Shown here piece after piece: positions 52,686-64,000 of a stretch of 64,000 bases of DNA. Each line of letters begins with the position of its first letter. Position 1 is the stretch's first letter. The position numbers and the translations under genes were made by a program. The notes under the pieces are model-generated. The model did no database searches. It saw only the letters and a list, made by a program, of their open reading frames with translations, and was not told the origin of the DNA. The stretch covers positions 917,891 through 981,890 of the forward strand of contig VFFE01009165.1 of NCBI GenBank assembly GCA_008921705.1, written 5' to 3'. The DNA comes from Burhinus oedicnemus (Eukaryota > Chordata > Aves > Charadriiformes > Burhinidae).

Positions 52686-55623
52686 TAGACCTGCTCTGGG
52701 AATGAACCACTGTCAAGAGACTATTGCTTGCATAAATCTTGTTCATTTGCTGGAGAGACTGAAAGATGTGTAATGAACAAACTAGGGAGATTGCATGAAA
52801 GAAAATGAAAATAATGCTTATGCTGGTCCATGGATCTTAGATAACTTGACTTCAGCAAAATTCTCTTTGCTGCTGGTGTATTTGTGCTCTCCTGAGCTCC
52901 TGAAAACCTGAGATCTGATTTGGGAACATGCGAAATATTTTTAGATAAACCAGAACAAAAATGAATTGAACACATAAATGCTTTGCAATGTGAAACATGA
53001 AAGAGCCAGTCCTTTAACTGGACATCAAATCTCATGAATAATTTTTTTTGCTTCCATCTATCTGCAGAACCATCTTCTATCTGTAAAACAACACTTATAT
53101 CACACAGAGGGACTGTGTGTGAGGCAGTGTAAATTAGTTACAATTTGCAGGCTTCTCAAAATCTACAGGGAATAAAGACACACTGAAGCAGATGAGGAAT
53201 TTACTTTAACCGTGTGGCTACTGTATAATAAAAGACATAAGACTGTACTGAATAGTACAGAGAAAATAAATTGCTAGTTAGATACAAGAGAGGTATGTGT
53301 GTTAAGTGAGGAAAGGGCCCTGTGGAAGAAACAGCAACAGAATTAAGTTAAGATTGCATTATATGTCTACCCAAAAAGAAAGACAAACAGTGCTTGTGCA
53401 GCATTAACTTTGGCATTTCCCAGCATTTTATCACTTTGGTTTTTCTCACAGACTTAATTCTGTTCCTTTTTGAGAACGCTGTTACCTCAGTGGCAAGATA
53501 ACTTATTTTTCCACAGTAGTACTGTCTTGCCAGGAATATCGAGTGGCTTCTAAACAAACTAACTAAAGCTAAATAATGAGGATACATGCAATTTCTCTGG
53601 CAAGTAAGGAAGAGAAGCTCACGCACCAGTGCCTTCAGGTGCAGTCTGCAGATACTTCCTCCAATTCCTCCTTTCTTTCACCTTATATATACTGGACAGA
53701 CCGAAGCAGATCTGGTACACCCCTACAGTATACAAGTCAGCAGAAGTTACCTGCCAGGGCATTCACCTGGATCTCCAGTGCATACTGTGTTCATTATCTG
53801 CCCTTGATATTGAAAGACTGAAGTTAGGCCAGATACATCAACACACACTTTTCTACCATATAAACATAACTTTGCAGTATCGGATGAAGTGTGAATTCAA
53901 TGTGAATTAAAGTCTTTCATGTGCTGAGGTATATGACACTTAACAGAAATGCTTTCTAGAACACCATCACACTTAATGCTGGGCATTTAGTAAATTACTT
54001 TTTTGTCAACCAATAACTAATATTTACGCAACTGTAAAAAGTGTTTCATCTTTGAAAAGTAACTATCAACCTTTAATTGTACCTTATGTCAATAATGAGA
54101 GGTCTGTAGAAGCCCATGACTTTTTTGTGCATTTAAAGTTAAACAGGGCATGCTATCTAATGCTAAGAAAAAATACACTGATGAATAATTAAATTCAGAT
54201 TCACCTGATAATTATTAGTTCATATGCTACAAAAACTTAATTTGAACATATACTTCCACATAGGGAAAAAGTTAATAGTTTTTGTTTCTTATTATTACCA
54301 ACTGTGGTCATGGATGATGATTCTGACACTAACTAGTGCGAGAGAAGAGAAAAAGAGGCCCTACTTCCGACTCCTCAGCTCTTCCACACCCTTATTCATT
54401 TAGCTCTAACCAACCTTCCAGTGTACAGAAGAGGAGAATAAGTGATCCAGTGCAGGTGAAACTGGAGATATCAGCAGACACTGGAGAATTCCAAAACCTT
54501 ACCACCATAGTCTGCAAGCTGTACACCACAGCCTTCTGCACTGCTACCTACCAACCGAACATTCACAGGTCAAGCAGAGAAACCTAGCTGTTACAGTATA
54601 AATAAATAGAATGGCTGAGAAAATTTTGAATACCCTCTCAAATTTACATGTTCCTACCAAAAAAGCTCACAGTTCTTCCCTCCCTATTTTCTAGATGATC
54701 AACAATGGGTGGTATGATGCAATCAACACGATCTCGGAGAAAAGAGCTCTTTGCTAGAGTACCATGAAGACAGATGTTGAAGAAGAGGATGAAGTGTTAA
54801 AATATTTCTTCCAGTATCATCACACCTTATTAGCAGAAATCTCTCCTGTAGAGCTCCACATCCATGCATCAATACAGATCTCTGTTTTCTCTCTGATACC
54901 CCTGACAGTTGAACCGATAATCTCCGATTACCAGTACTCAGAGTACTGTGTGCTTTCAACTTCATTTCATGATATTTTGCTTATCCATGTTCCTCATTTT
55001 CTCACTTTATCCCTACTTCACAAAGCTTACATACATTCCCCTGCTCAAAATTTGCTTTTACTGTATTTTATGCAAATTGCTATGTGTAATTATGGCCTCA
55101 GATTTGAGTATCCTGAAGTAAAATACATAAGAAACTACAATATGGTTCAACTGGGTTGGTGATTCCTGTCACCACTCACGGGTGTGTGGTGGGCAGAGCA
55201 GGTGTTGAACAGGTTATATTCCAGAACCAGTTCAACATGGCGCATTACTTGATACAGAACATGGAAGAGAGGTAAAGGACTGCTTGACACAAGGGACCAG
55301 TTCCAGGCAATGGCTGGTACTGCTTCTTTGTGCAGTGGACGTGAAAATACGGCCAGTTAGTGACACAAATGCGGTAAACCTAATTTTGAAATTACTATGC
55401 CATTTTATAATTCTTTATAAAAAAACAGCCAAGAAGGCAGAAACAGTTGCAACATAGAATTTCAAACTAAAACCAGTTAGACACAATGCCAATATACCAC
55501 ATTTTCAACACATTCAAGCTTTAGAAATTACAAATTTATGTGCAAATTTACCTATGAAGTGTCATCTGGATCTATAGATGCCTTTTTGTCCCATCAGTAA
55601 CCTGTTAATCATACGTATTACTT

Positions 55624-55646
55624 ACCTAAACAAAAGGAGTTTGGGT
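55624..55646 (-). promoter_or_regulatory. Candidate recursive splice site (AG|GTAAGT) in SPOCK3 intron
   Basis: Read on the minus strand, CTCCTTTTGTTTAG is followed directly by GTAAGTAATAC. The AG is at 55627-55626 and the GT at 55625-55624. The donor half is a near-consensus GTAAGT. It lies about 8.5 kb upstream of the Kazal exon. Confidence 0.42.
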
Positions 55647-57516
55647 AAAAAGTTTTTCAGCAAACAAGTACAACTATTTAAAATGAAAATAACATTTCAA
55701 AAATATTAACCACAAAGACATGCACCTAGCATTTTGACCACAGAACAAAAGGAAACGTGCCTATTGAACCAAGACCCTGAGCAAAGAAAAGCTCTTGTGG
55801 TTGAAAAAGAACTGATGACACATTGTTTACAAAGCTATGAACTAGAGAAAGCAATTTACATGACAAAATGAAAATCTGTATGCACAGTTTTCTTCCTGTT
55901 CACCTCTATAACTCTTCCCTGTTTTCTTCAGCACTCCGCAGTGCAATGGCATAAAAAGAAAAGCCTGAAATCAGGTCAACTAGCTATTCGATCTTTTTCA
56001 GACACCCTAGAAAACATATTAAGTCACAGAAACATGCAGATAGATGCCTACAGGGATTATTTAAATTAGGTACCTACCTATCTTTGCTTTCATACTTAGA
56101 GGCTTTTAGAGATACATGATGCTTAGGAGCTTCTGAAAATCCTTCTAAGGACCTATCTGCTTTTTAAATCAGCCATCTGAAGTTTTAGGCACCTACTCAG
56201 TTTGGTAAACATATACCTCGCTATCTTATTTTATACATTTTGCAACAGGTAAACTAATATTTTATGCCATCAAATGAGAATGTAAAACTTAATTAATGCT
56301 AAATGAGAAAACCCTGTGATAGCCCTACTTGAAAGATACTATTTCCAGTAAATTAAAAAATATTAATAATATGCTTCTAGTCATTTTTGTGTAAGAAATG
56401 TAATATATTACCTCATATCCAAATTAATATTTCAATATTCCTTGAAGACAATAAATTCTGTAAAAAACAAGATATTTCAAATATAAAAAAAAAATCTTAA
56501 AATCTTCAGAGTGTTTTAAAAAAGACTGAGTAACAAAAGGGGTAAAAATATACAACCATATTACTCCTACCTATATTATTCCTTCTGATCTTGGCTTATT
56601 CCAAAATGATAAACACTGCTGCAGTTTGAAAATACACTAACAGCTTCTTGTAAGCATGCTTAATATAAAAAATTTCTCTTTCTGACATATACGCACATAT
56701 ACTTAAGTCTTAAATTCTGGCTCCTATTCATAGCTCTCAGCCATATAGTCCAAATTTCAGTACTTCATCAGGCTCCTTGTTTCAAACTTTTTAATCATTT
56801 TTAGGAGACCCAAGCTACAGATGCATAGAATGTCACTCAACACTAGATGCACATGATATCCTTCATGTATCTCGTTGCTGGCACTCACAGTTTCATAATT
56901 TGGAGAAAATTTCTTGAGAAATAGAAAAAAGGAATATTGCTCAGACTAACTTTACATTTTCAAGTTCCCACTTCAAATCTCAAAATTAATATTCAAAGAA
57001 AATTTTGAAATGTGAGCAAAAACATATAATTCTTCTGAACTATCATCTTAAAAGCAGCTATGTTGGTTCAAAATCAGCCAAGAAAGATCTTCACTGATTT
57101 TTAGTTGACATGCAAATTTCTGAGTAATGGCAACAGTAAAATAAAAGTAATGGCAAAGCTATAAATCCTTATAAGACACAAATGGCTAGTAAAAGCATGG
57201 ATTTTTTTTGTTAAAAGAATCTGCTTATTGCTTATTAACATGCATTATCACTGTATTTTAATGTGATATGGCTTCCTAAGCCATGCTGGCTGATTACATT
57301 ACTAATTAAACAAGTTCAATTTATCTAATTATATCTAAGTTGAAATATTTATAAAGTTATATGTGAGCTAAAATAGCATCTAAAGGGCGTGCTCATTAGT
57401 CTTCAATTACAAGAAAAATAATGAAAGTAATAAAAGTAATGTGCACAGACCTAGCTAGTCCATGCTGGGTTATCCTGTCCAAGTTCCTAAGACACTTAAA
57501 CTACACTATGTCAATT

Positions 57517-57535
57517 GGGGGGGGGGGGGGGGGGG
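57517..57535 (+). repeat. G19 homopolymer at gap edge
   Basis: Nineteen consecutive G run directly into the N block. This may be a real G-rich tract or a sequencing artefact. Confidence 0.9.
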
Positions 57536-57555
57536 NNNNNNNNNNNNNNNNNNNN
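57536..57555. other. Assembly gap (20 N)
   Basis: Twenty N between a G19 run and an A-rich stretch. The true length is unknown. Confidence 0.97.
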
Positions 57556-57925
57556 GAAAGTAAAAAAAAATAATTCTGTACAGTTACTTACATTTAGGTG
57601 AAACCTTCATCAGTGCACTACAAAATCACCATTTGGATCAGAAGTTAGACACACCTAGGCACTCTCAGTTTTCTTACCATCACACTGCCTCTACAGCTCT
57701 TTACTCTGTTTTTTTGCCCACCTAAAAATGCATGCTAAAATTCATTGAACTCAAAGATTAGTTTTTATTTATTAAACAGTCCAAAACAGAAGGCTCCATG
57801 TGCTATCAGTGAAGGAAATGTTTATGAAAGTTCACGTTCATAATGGTTTTCACCCTGTCAGGGAAGAAACATGCTGTTGTGCAAGTGGGAGTTAATATTC
57901 CAAGGCATGGCTGTTTTTCCCTAGA

Positions 57926-57970
57926 CTACATATATCTCTTCTTTAAGTTCAAGAGATATATCGCATGTAG
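57926..57970. repeat. Small inverted repeat (hairpin)
   Basis: TATATCTCTT (57931-57940) and AAGAGATATA (57951-57960) are perfect reverse complements around a 10-nt loop. CTACA and TGTAG extend the stem after a 5-nt bulge. Confidence 0.75.
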
Positions 57971-60900
57971 AGCTACACAGAACTGTGCCTAAATCTTTCT
58001 ACTTTTTGCTGTTAGTACTTGATTTCTAAAATATATAAAAGATTTCCCTGTTCTGTGTCAAACACATATGGATTAAAACCAGGACAACACGAAGCCAAGT
58101 CTTCATGTCATGTTCTGAATGAACAACTAGAGTGGCAAATTTTGCTACACAAACCCTTATTTTTCTCTTCCAAAGTCCATGGTGGCCTATGATGTTGCTT
58201 TTTTTTTTTTTTTTTGCTGAAACTTTGCTATGATGCAGAGGACCTACCTTTCATACTCAGTCATATTTTTCAGATCCCCGTCTCTCTCTCTCTCAGTTGT
58301 CATCAATGTTCAGATCTGTTCTTTTGACACTTAAGTTATTTTACTTTCATACTTTTTTTCTTGTTTACTCAAGATCTTATCCAAGAGTACATCCCTCTGT
58401 TAATTTCTTAAATTGGTTTCACTTTGATCTCAACATTAATGTAGAAAAACAAGAACCAGAGCAAGCAGCAATATTTTAACTTGTGGAACAAAGGTCTATT
58501 AGTATATTATCATTTGCTTCCTGTAAATTTAGCAGAAAGCAGACAGCTTAAAAGTCACTGGACAGTTCTTCTCTTTCCTAGAAATGACCGAAGTTGGGAT
58601 ACATCACAACCACACCCCTAAAGAAAACTGATGAAGGCAGAAAGAAGGCAGGTTTCCTGAAGGTCTCCATATTCTCAGGAGAACCTTAAGGATTTTGTTT
58701 GAGCTGAGGTAAAGCATTTTTGAACAGCTCTGAATACCAACTATTTATTTCTTCAAGGCTTCCTCTACTTTGGGGTCCCCCCCACCTCAAGAGGGAGAGT
58801 GGCAGGTGTATATTAATGCTTCAAAGAGTTCTGAAGTGAACAGGAACTTCAGAGCAAAGCCCAGTGTTGTGAGATTCACACAACCCAGAAACTTCTGGAT
58901 GTGTGCTTCCATATGTGGCTTTAGATATTTTAAAGTGACATGATTTTGGGAGGGAAGTGAATGTGGTAACCAGGCATCGCGTTAGAAAACCTGAATCCCA
59001 GACAGTTTTCTATGGTTCAGTTGAAGAACTGTATTATTTTACAGCCATAAACTTAATATGCCTGAGCTGTGAGAGCATGTACTTGTTTAGTATCACAATG
59101 CTGAATGCTAAATGTGTCTTATTAAAGCTCATTAAACAAGATTAGTATGCATATTAACAGAAGACTACACAAACATCATCCCCCTTTCAATAATAACTTC
59201 AGAATTCTAAATTACAGATGTATTCTATGCAGAGAATCTGAAGTATACAAAAACATAGTATACTGGCATTCAAGCATCAGAAACACTGAAAACTTGAAGA
59301 AATATTCAAACAATCCTGGTATGTCTGAATTTGTTTTCAGTGAAATACCTAAATAGTAATTGGTTCATGTTTACAATATTTCAAAATTACAAATTAAAAA
59401 GAAAAAAAAGAATGAGACTTGAAAGATGATTCTTTAATGTTACAGATATTTTACCTCATTGATATCTGTTAAATTACTAGGACTGAAGCCTTTTTTTTTT
59501 TCCTCTGGGACAGTATAACTAGTTTATAGCAGTGCTGTCCCAAATTTCTGTTGTGTTATCTGATGTTACTACTTGAAACTTCACAGTATTTCAGCTTCCT
59601 CCTAAGTGCAAGTGTGATTTATATCAACAGTATGTAAGAATATGTTTTTAGAAGCTAAACACTTTGTTCTGTTTTATTACTAAATTTAATTGCAAGTTCT
59701 AAAAAATTTTAATTTTAATAATTACATTTTTTCTAGTAATTTTCACTTCATTTGCAGTTCTGTAGCTTTTCAAATGCTTAGTGTTCTGTTAATTGCTGAA
59801 GGAAACTAAAATGGCTAAGTAGCGTTAAGTACATCTTCTTTTGTACCTTCTACATCTATGTTGTTCTAAAACCTTTCTTAAAAGGAAAAACGGAAATCAT
59901 TTTGAAGAAAATTGAAGATACAGGAAAAGGGAAAAAAATTAGAACCAATATACATTTATTATAACTCTCCATAACACATGGTACATGGAACAGGCTCTGT
60001 TTTAAAGCAACAAAATGATCCATGGGTTCACTGCTACTTGATAAGCATATATTTAAATTCCACTATGACTAAGAGGAGACAAGGAGACACCTTCAAGCTA
60101 AAAAAACCCAAAGTTCCATTATTCAGTGCACTAGGAAGCAACGTCTGGTTCAAATACGCATATAAACACAAATGGTGCATCGGAATTACGAGAAAATAAC
60201 AAAGAAAAAAAAGAAAGCAGACATTTAAGTTAGATTTTTTGCCTTTTTTTGTTTTTTAAGGTACCATTGTGTAGCTACATACTTTATCCTACGGGATAAA
60301 TTTAGGAAAATTATCCCTTTTAAGGAGCTAAACTGACTGACTTCCATGGCACACTGGTGATAGGGAGAAACAGAGAAACTGTTTTCTGAAAAAAAAGTAC
60401 AATCATCCCGTTCATGTATCTATAGTAAAATGAGAAATGTCTTTGTTGTTACATTTTCTTCCATTTCCTCACATATCTGGAGTGCTGCCTTAAGTACAAG
60501 GACAATTGTGGCGGCCATGGCTCTCCCTCACCCTTGGGACACAGGAAGGAATGTTCCAAGGAGAATGGAATTACATGCCCGGGGTAGGATGTAAGGCTGT
60601 CAGAGACACAAGAACAGAAATACACCATGCACCACTAAACTTCTTCCTTTCTAGTAAGTGCTTACGTGCATTTTCCATACTATCTTCTACACTGGCACAC
60701 TCTTTGGGGTCTTCTTTCAGAGAATGATTACTGTAATATTTGAAAGTTTTCACTGGGCCAAGACACGAGCCAGTTTTCTTGTTTGCCATTTGCCACTTTC
60801 AATCTCACCTTCTTTAATCCCATTCTTAGCATAGATTGCCTGCTACTAACTCCCAAAATTCGTTCCCTAGGTTGACATCATCTTGTTTCATGCCCACTGT

Positions 60901-62529
60901 CTTTAACTGCTCTCTCTCTTCCTTTATAAAAAAATTATTTTCCTTTTGTTTCAAGAAAATAAAATGCCCAAACAAAGCCCTCAAGATCATAAAAATCCTC
61001 TTATCCCACCTAACCACTTCTTCAATTACCACCCTCTTTATCCTCCACTAAAACCATGCTCGCTAATGAGCTTCCACTTGGTAAATCTGAGACAATCTCC
61101 TCTTTTGATCCCCCTTCTTGCAACTGACACAGCTCATGACTATCTTCTCCACTGTTTCTTCAGATGTCTTAATGTTTCAAACCACTACACAAACCTAAGA
61201 ATATTATTTATTGTCTCTTAATGCTCCAGACCTATCTTTCTATTGGTTTCTTTTCAGAACTGTTCTCTGCTCCCCACCATCACTCCACAAGCATAACTAT
61301 GTCAGTGGCAGCTCCTGTGTTCAGTTCCTATGCATTTCTGCCTGCATATGATGTGGATACATTCTCCTGGAAAAGAATTCTTGTGCCAAAAGGATTCTGA
61401 TTATTTTATCTGTAATACTAGTTACAACATTCTGAACACTATTTTCAAAAGATTACCTTCTGCTGGTTAAATCTACCATTCAGAGAAAGACTGCTCTCCA
61501 GATAAGTATGGATGTCTCTAATGCAACCAAACAGTTTAAGAAATCTGAATCTTTAACTATATTCTCAACTCCACTTTAAGCAATTTAATTTTTCTTGTTT
61601 TACTGGCTGACCTCTGTGACAGTTAACATACAAATTTATATTTTCATGAATAGGTTTTAAATCTGAGTTCTTTCTACATTCGTTATTTTGTATCAGTATA
61701 CTGCTGCTGTGATATGAGTTACTTAATAAACATTGACACTTGTTTCACTTTCCCCTATTTGTCCTATTCTTTTATTGGTTTGTCCTTCCAGCCTAGATTG
61801 TTTCTATTCTAAAGAAAACTTAATACTGTTTTCAAAAACAATGTAAAGGCATTATATAGATGAAAGCATAAGAAATAATTTTTTTATTTTATTGAAGTAT
61901 TAAATTTTATGTATATTTTAATGGAAACCCAATATATAATTTTATATTAAGCAAACATAGTATTCTGGAAATGAAAAATGGAAACCAAATTCAATTCTTG
62001 ATGGTACAAGTATGTCACCCTAGTCTACGAAATACTGAGTTTCTCAGAATTTCAAAATATTAAAGGTTCCATAATTTGTTGTCTAAGCTACCACCTCCAT
62101 TCTCTACAGCTTTAGCAGCTATTTATTTTCAAAGCAGTTGACAGAAAGAGATCAGTTACATATAATTTGGAATTTTTAGTACATCAGTCTATTTGGAAAA
62201 CTGGATTAAGTAAAGTGAGTCACCCTTCTGATGCTTCTCTACCTTTTTTTGAACACCACATCCTATCAATTTAAAGGTTCCAGATAAAATTTCAGGCATT
62301 ACTGGCAAAAACCATTGATGGTGGAAGCTGGAAAACCAGACAATCTCATTTCTTGGTTTTTTTATTATTAGCCTTTTTTAAGCATTTAATAATAATATTA
62401 TAAACAAGGGCTTTCCAGTATTTCTGTAAAGATCAGTTTATCCTGATAAAGTATACTCCATGGATCAATCCAGCAAGATACATTTTATCTCACTGACTAC
62501 TGGCCAGTCTTATTCAAGAAAGGTTTCTT

Positions 62530-62660
62530 ATTGGTTTTTTGTTTGGGTTTTTTTTGGGGGGTGGGGAGAGGGTGGGGCAGAAGAAGGGTTGGTTGTGGTT
62601 TGTCGGGTTTTTTTGGTAGTTTTTGTTTGTTTATTTGCCAACAGCTTTTTTTTATTTGCC
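62530..62660 (+). repeat. T/G-rich low-complexity patch with G-quadruplex motif
   Basis: The plus strand is almost free of C over about 100 bases. Positions 62556-62577 read G6, T, G4, AGA, G3, T, G4, a quadruplex motif with very short loops. Confidence 0.85.
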
Positions 62661-63117
62661 AATGCACCTCAGCCACAAGCCCTTCATTGTAACAGTCCAA
62701 CATAGATTTGGTTTGTAAAAGGCTTTAAAGTTATCCACTTGAACAGAGTGATTTTGGCTGGGTCTTGCTTGGGAACCAGACAGAGACACGAATCTTAATT
62801 TTGAGAGGCCCCTTTTGACAAAACCTGCTTTTATTAGAAAAGCAAATTGGTGCTTCTTCCAGCTGCAAAAATATGGACCAGCATGCTGTCAAATAATTTA
62901 TTTCAGAGAAATTACATTATTTTATTACTAAAGATGGCAGGCAATGATTTAACCTTATTATTTTTGGCTACGTTTCAACTGACAGTTAAGTATACAGCAG
63001 ATTGCTTAGTAACAATACAGACAAAAAACCAAAAGGCATAGTGGATTAGCCCAATTTAAAAAGTAAGACTGACATACATTGAATCAGGTTTGTGAAAATT
63101 ACTTTCATTTACTATTT

Positions 63118-63137
63118 CAAAATAGATATCTATTTTG
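63118..63137. repeat. Perfect 20-bp palindrome
   Basis: CAAAATAGATATCTATTTTG equals its own reverse complement. Confidence 0.9.
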
Positions 63138-63296
63138 TAATTGTAAATCTATTTCTAGCAATCTTTTCTGAAGCAGAAAGGAACTGTCAACAGCTCAGGC
63201 ATGTGACCTGAAAGCTCACAATAAGCTAATACATTTAAATCAATTCAACTTTTACAACAGGACAATGTTTAAAATAACACCAAAGGTTAAAAGTGT

Positions 63297-63352
63297 TGTC
63301 GTGGTTTGGGCCAAATTGGCCTAATCCGGTGGAACGACAGACAACCAGGACA
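63297..63352 (+). mobile_element. Probable internally deleted solo LTR remnant (56 bp)
   Basis: The element starts TGTCGTGGTTTG and ends ACAACCAGGACA, so the ends are imperfect inverted repeats with retroviral TG...CA termini. A 5-bp direct repeat AGTGT flanks it (63292-63296 and 63353-63357). The 5' end resembles the start of avian ERVL-type LTRs as I remember them. Normal LTRs are several hundred bases, so most of the interior is missing. No retroviral gene is present nearby. A short DNA-transposon remnant is the alternative. Confidence 0.55.
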
Positions 63353-64000
63353 AGTGTTGATACTTATTTTTTTATGCTTCCTCCAAAGAAGCTGTCTCAT
63401 ACCAAACACACTGCTAAGAGATACAGATTATTAAGTAAAAGTCTTAAGAACACTGGAAAAGAATAAAGGCAACAATGATTTTAAAAAGAAAAATGTTAAA
63501 TATGGGATACCCTGAGAATAAAAAACCTAGGAATTTAGGTTCATGTAAAATTATAAACAAAATCTGGATAGAGTAAGCAACCAGTAACAAACTCCCCCCT
63601 TCACACACAGTGTGATTTTATCCACTGGCTCTCTTTCACTTTTCTAATGAGAAAGGAATCATAATTTGGGAGACTGAAGAAAGTATTTGAATAATAAAAA
63701 AATCTATATCTGCATACCTCTCTATCTGTAAAGTACATCAAGAATTCATATCCTCTTTTCTGTTTGCTTTTCTATACCTTTTCCATCTTAGACTGAAAAG
63801 CTAGTTTAGACCTATTATTTTTGCAAAACATGATTTTTATTGCTATTTATACCTACAGGGACGTAAATAATCACATGAAGTTTTCATAGGTAGGAGAAAA
63901 AATATTCCATAAAAAAATTCAGTGTCAATATGAAATCAAGTTGAGCAAATTGTTCCTAACGATAAAACTGATCTAGGACTTACTGCCAAGATGATTCTGA

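Larger units (their letters stand above)
47122..64000 (-). other. SPOCK3: SPOCK3 intron 5' of the Kazal exon (partial, runs off the window)
   Basis: The intron ends in a strong acceptor at 47122. The preceding exon should carry the first half of the Kazal module, with a CGSDGHTY-like motif. I could not find it up to 64000, so the intron exceeds 16.9 kb. It contains a decayed CR1 (51345-52685), a GGT repeat (about 47877), an assembly gap (57536-57555), CT repeats (about 58280), a T/G-rich patch with a quadruplex motif (62530-62660) and an LTR-like remnant (63297-63352). Two minus-strand AG|GT pairs look like recursive splice sites. Other stretches hold nothing I recognise. Confidence 0.82.

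Noticed and set aside
60506..60640. GCGGCCATGGCTCTCCC near a 73-codon frame, looking like a start codon in good context
   Set aside because: There is no CpG island, no promoter elements and no continuation into a recognisable protein.
47122..64000. Search for the upstream SPOCK3 exon carrying the first half of the Kazal module
   Set aside because: No minus-strand sequence encoding a CGSDGHTY-like motif next to a donor was found by eye, so the exon is taken to be outside the window.

Overview
This window is a piece of a bird chromosome. The evidence is CR1 LINE fragments of several ages, an LTR-like remnant whose ends resemble avian endogenous retroviruses, AT-rich and CpG-poor non-coding sequence, and two vertebrate exons with canonical splice sites. 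There are no bacterial-style genes. Nearly every open frame longer than 60 codons is either chance or a decayed transposon frame.

The window lies inside one gene, SPOCK3 (testican-3, a secreted calcium-binding proteoglycan of the SPARC family), transcribed on the minus strand. Two coding exons are visible. The upstream one (47007-47121) encodes the second half of the Kazal/follistatin-like module and a linker. The next one (6295-6414) encodes the start of the SPARC-like extracellular calcium-binding domain. They join in phase 1 across a 40.6 kb intron. The flanking introns run off both window edges. I found no exon for the first half of the Kazal module or for the remainder of the calcium-binding domain, so those must lie outside the window.

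Layout: 1-6294, intron 3' of the second exon, with a CR1 tail. 6415-47006, the long intron, with CR1 copies at 8411-9234 (plus, followed by an inverted 106-bp copy of its own tail), 14613-14732 (minus), 27478-27874 (plus) and 41808-43165 (minus, the longest), one assembly gap, and several small repeats. 47122-64000, upstream intron, with an old decayed CR1 at about 51345-52685, a second assembly gap beside a 19-base G run, a T/G-rich patch and a 56-bp LTR-like remnant.

The observations most worth following are two splice-site pairs of recursive-splicing type in the upstream intron (49753 and 55625), a near-perfect CR1 tail hairpin (9129-9371), a CpG-rich islet with strong splice donors on both strands (19688-19794), and a 46-bp direct repeat on either side of the Kazal exon. 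I found no evidence of a wholly new biological system.
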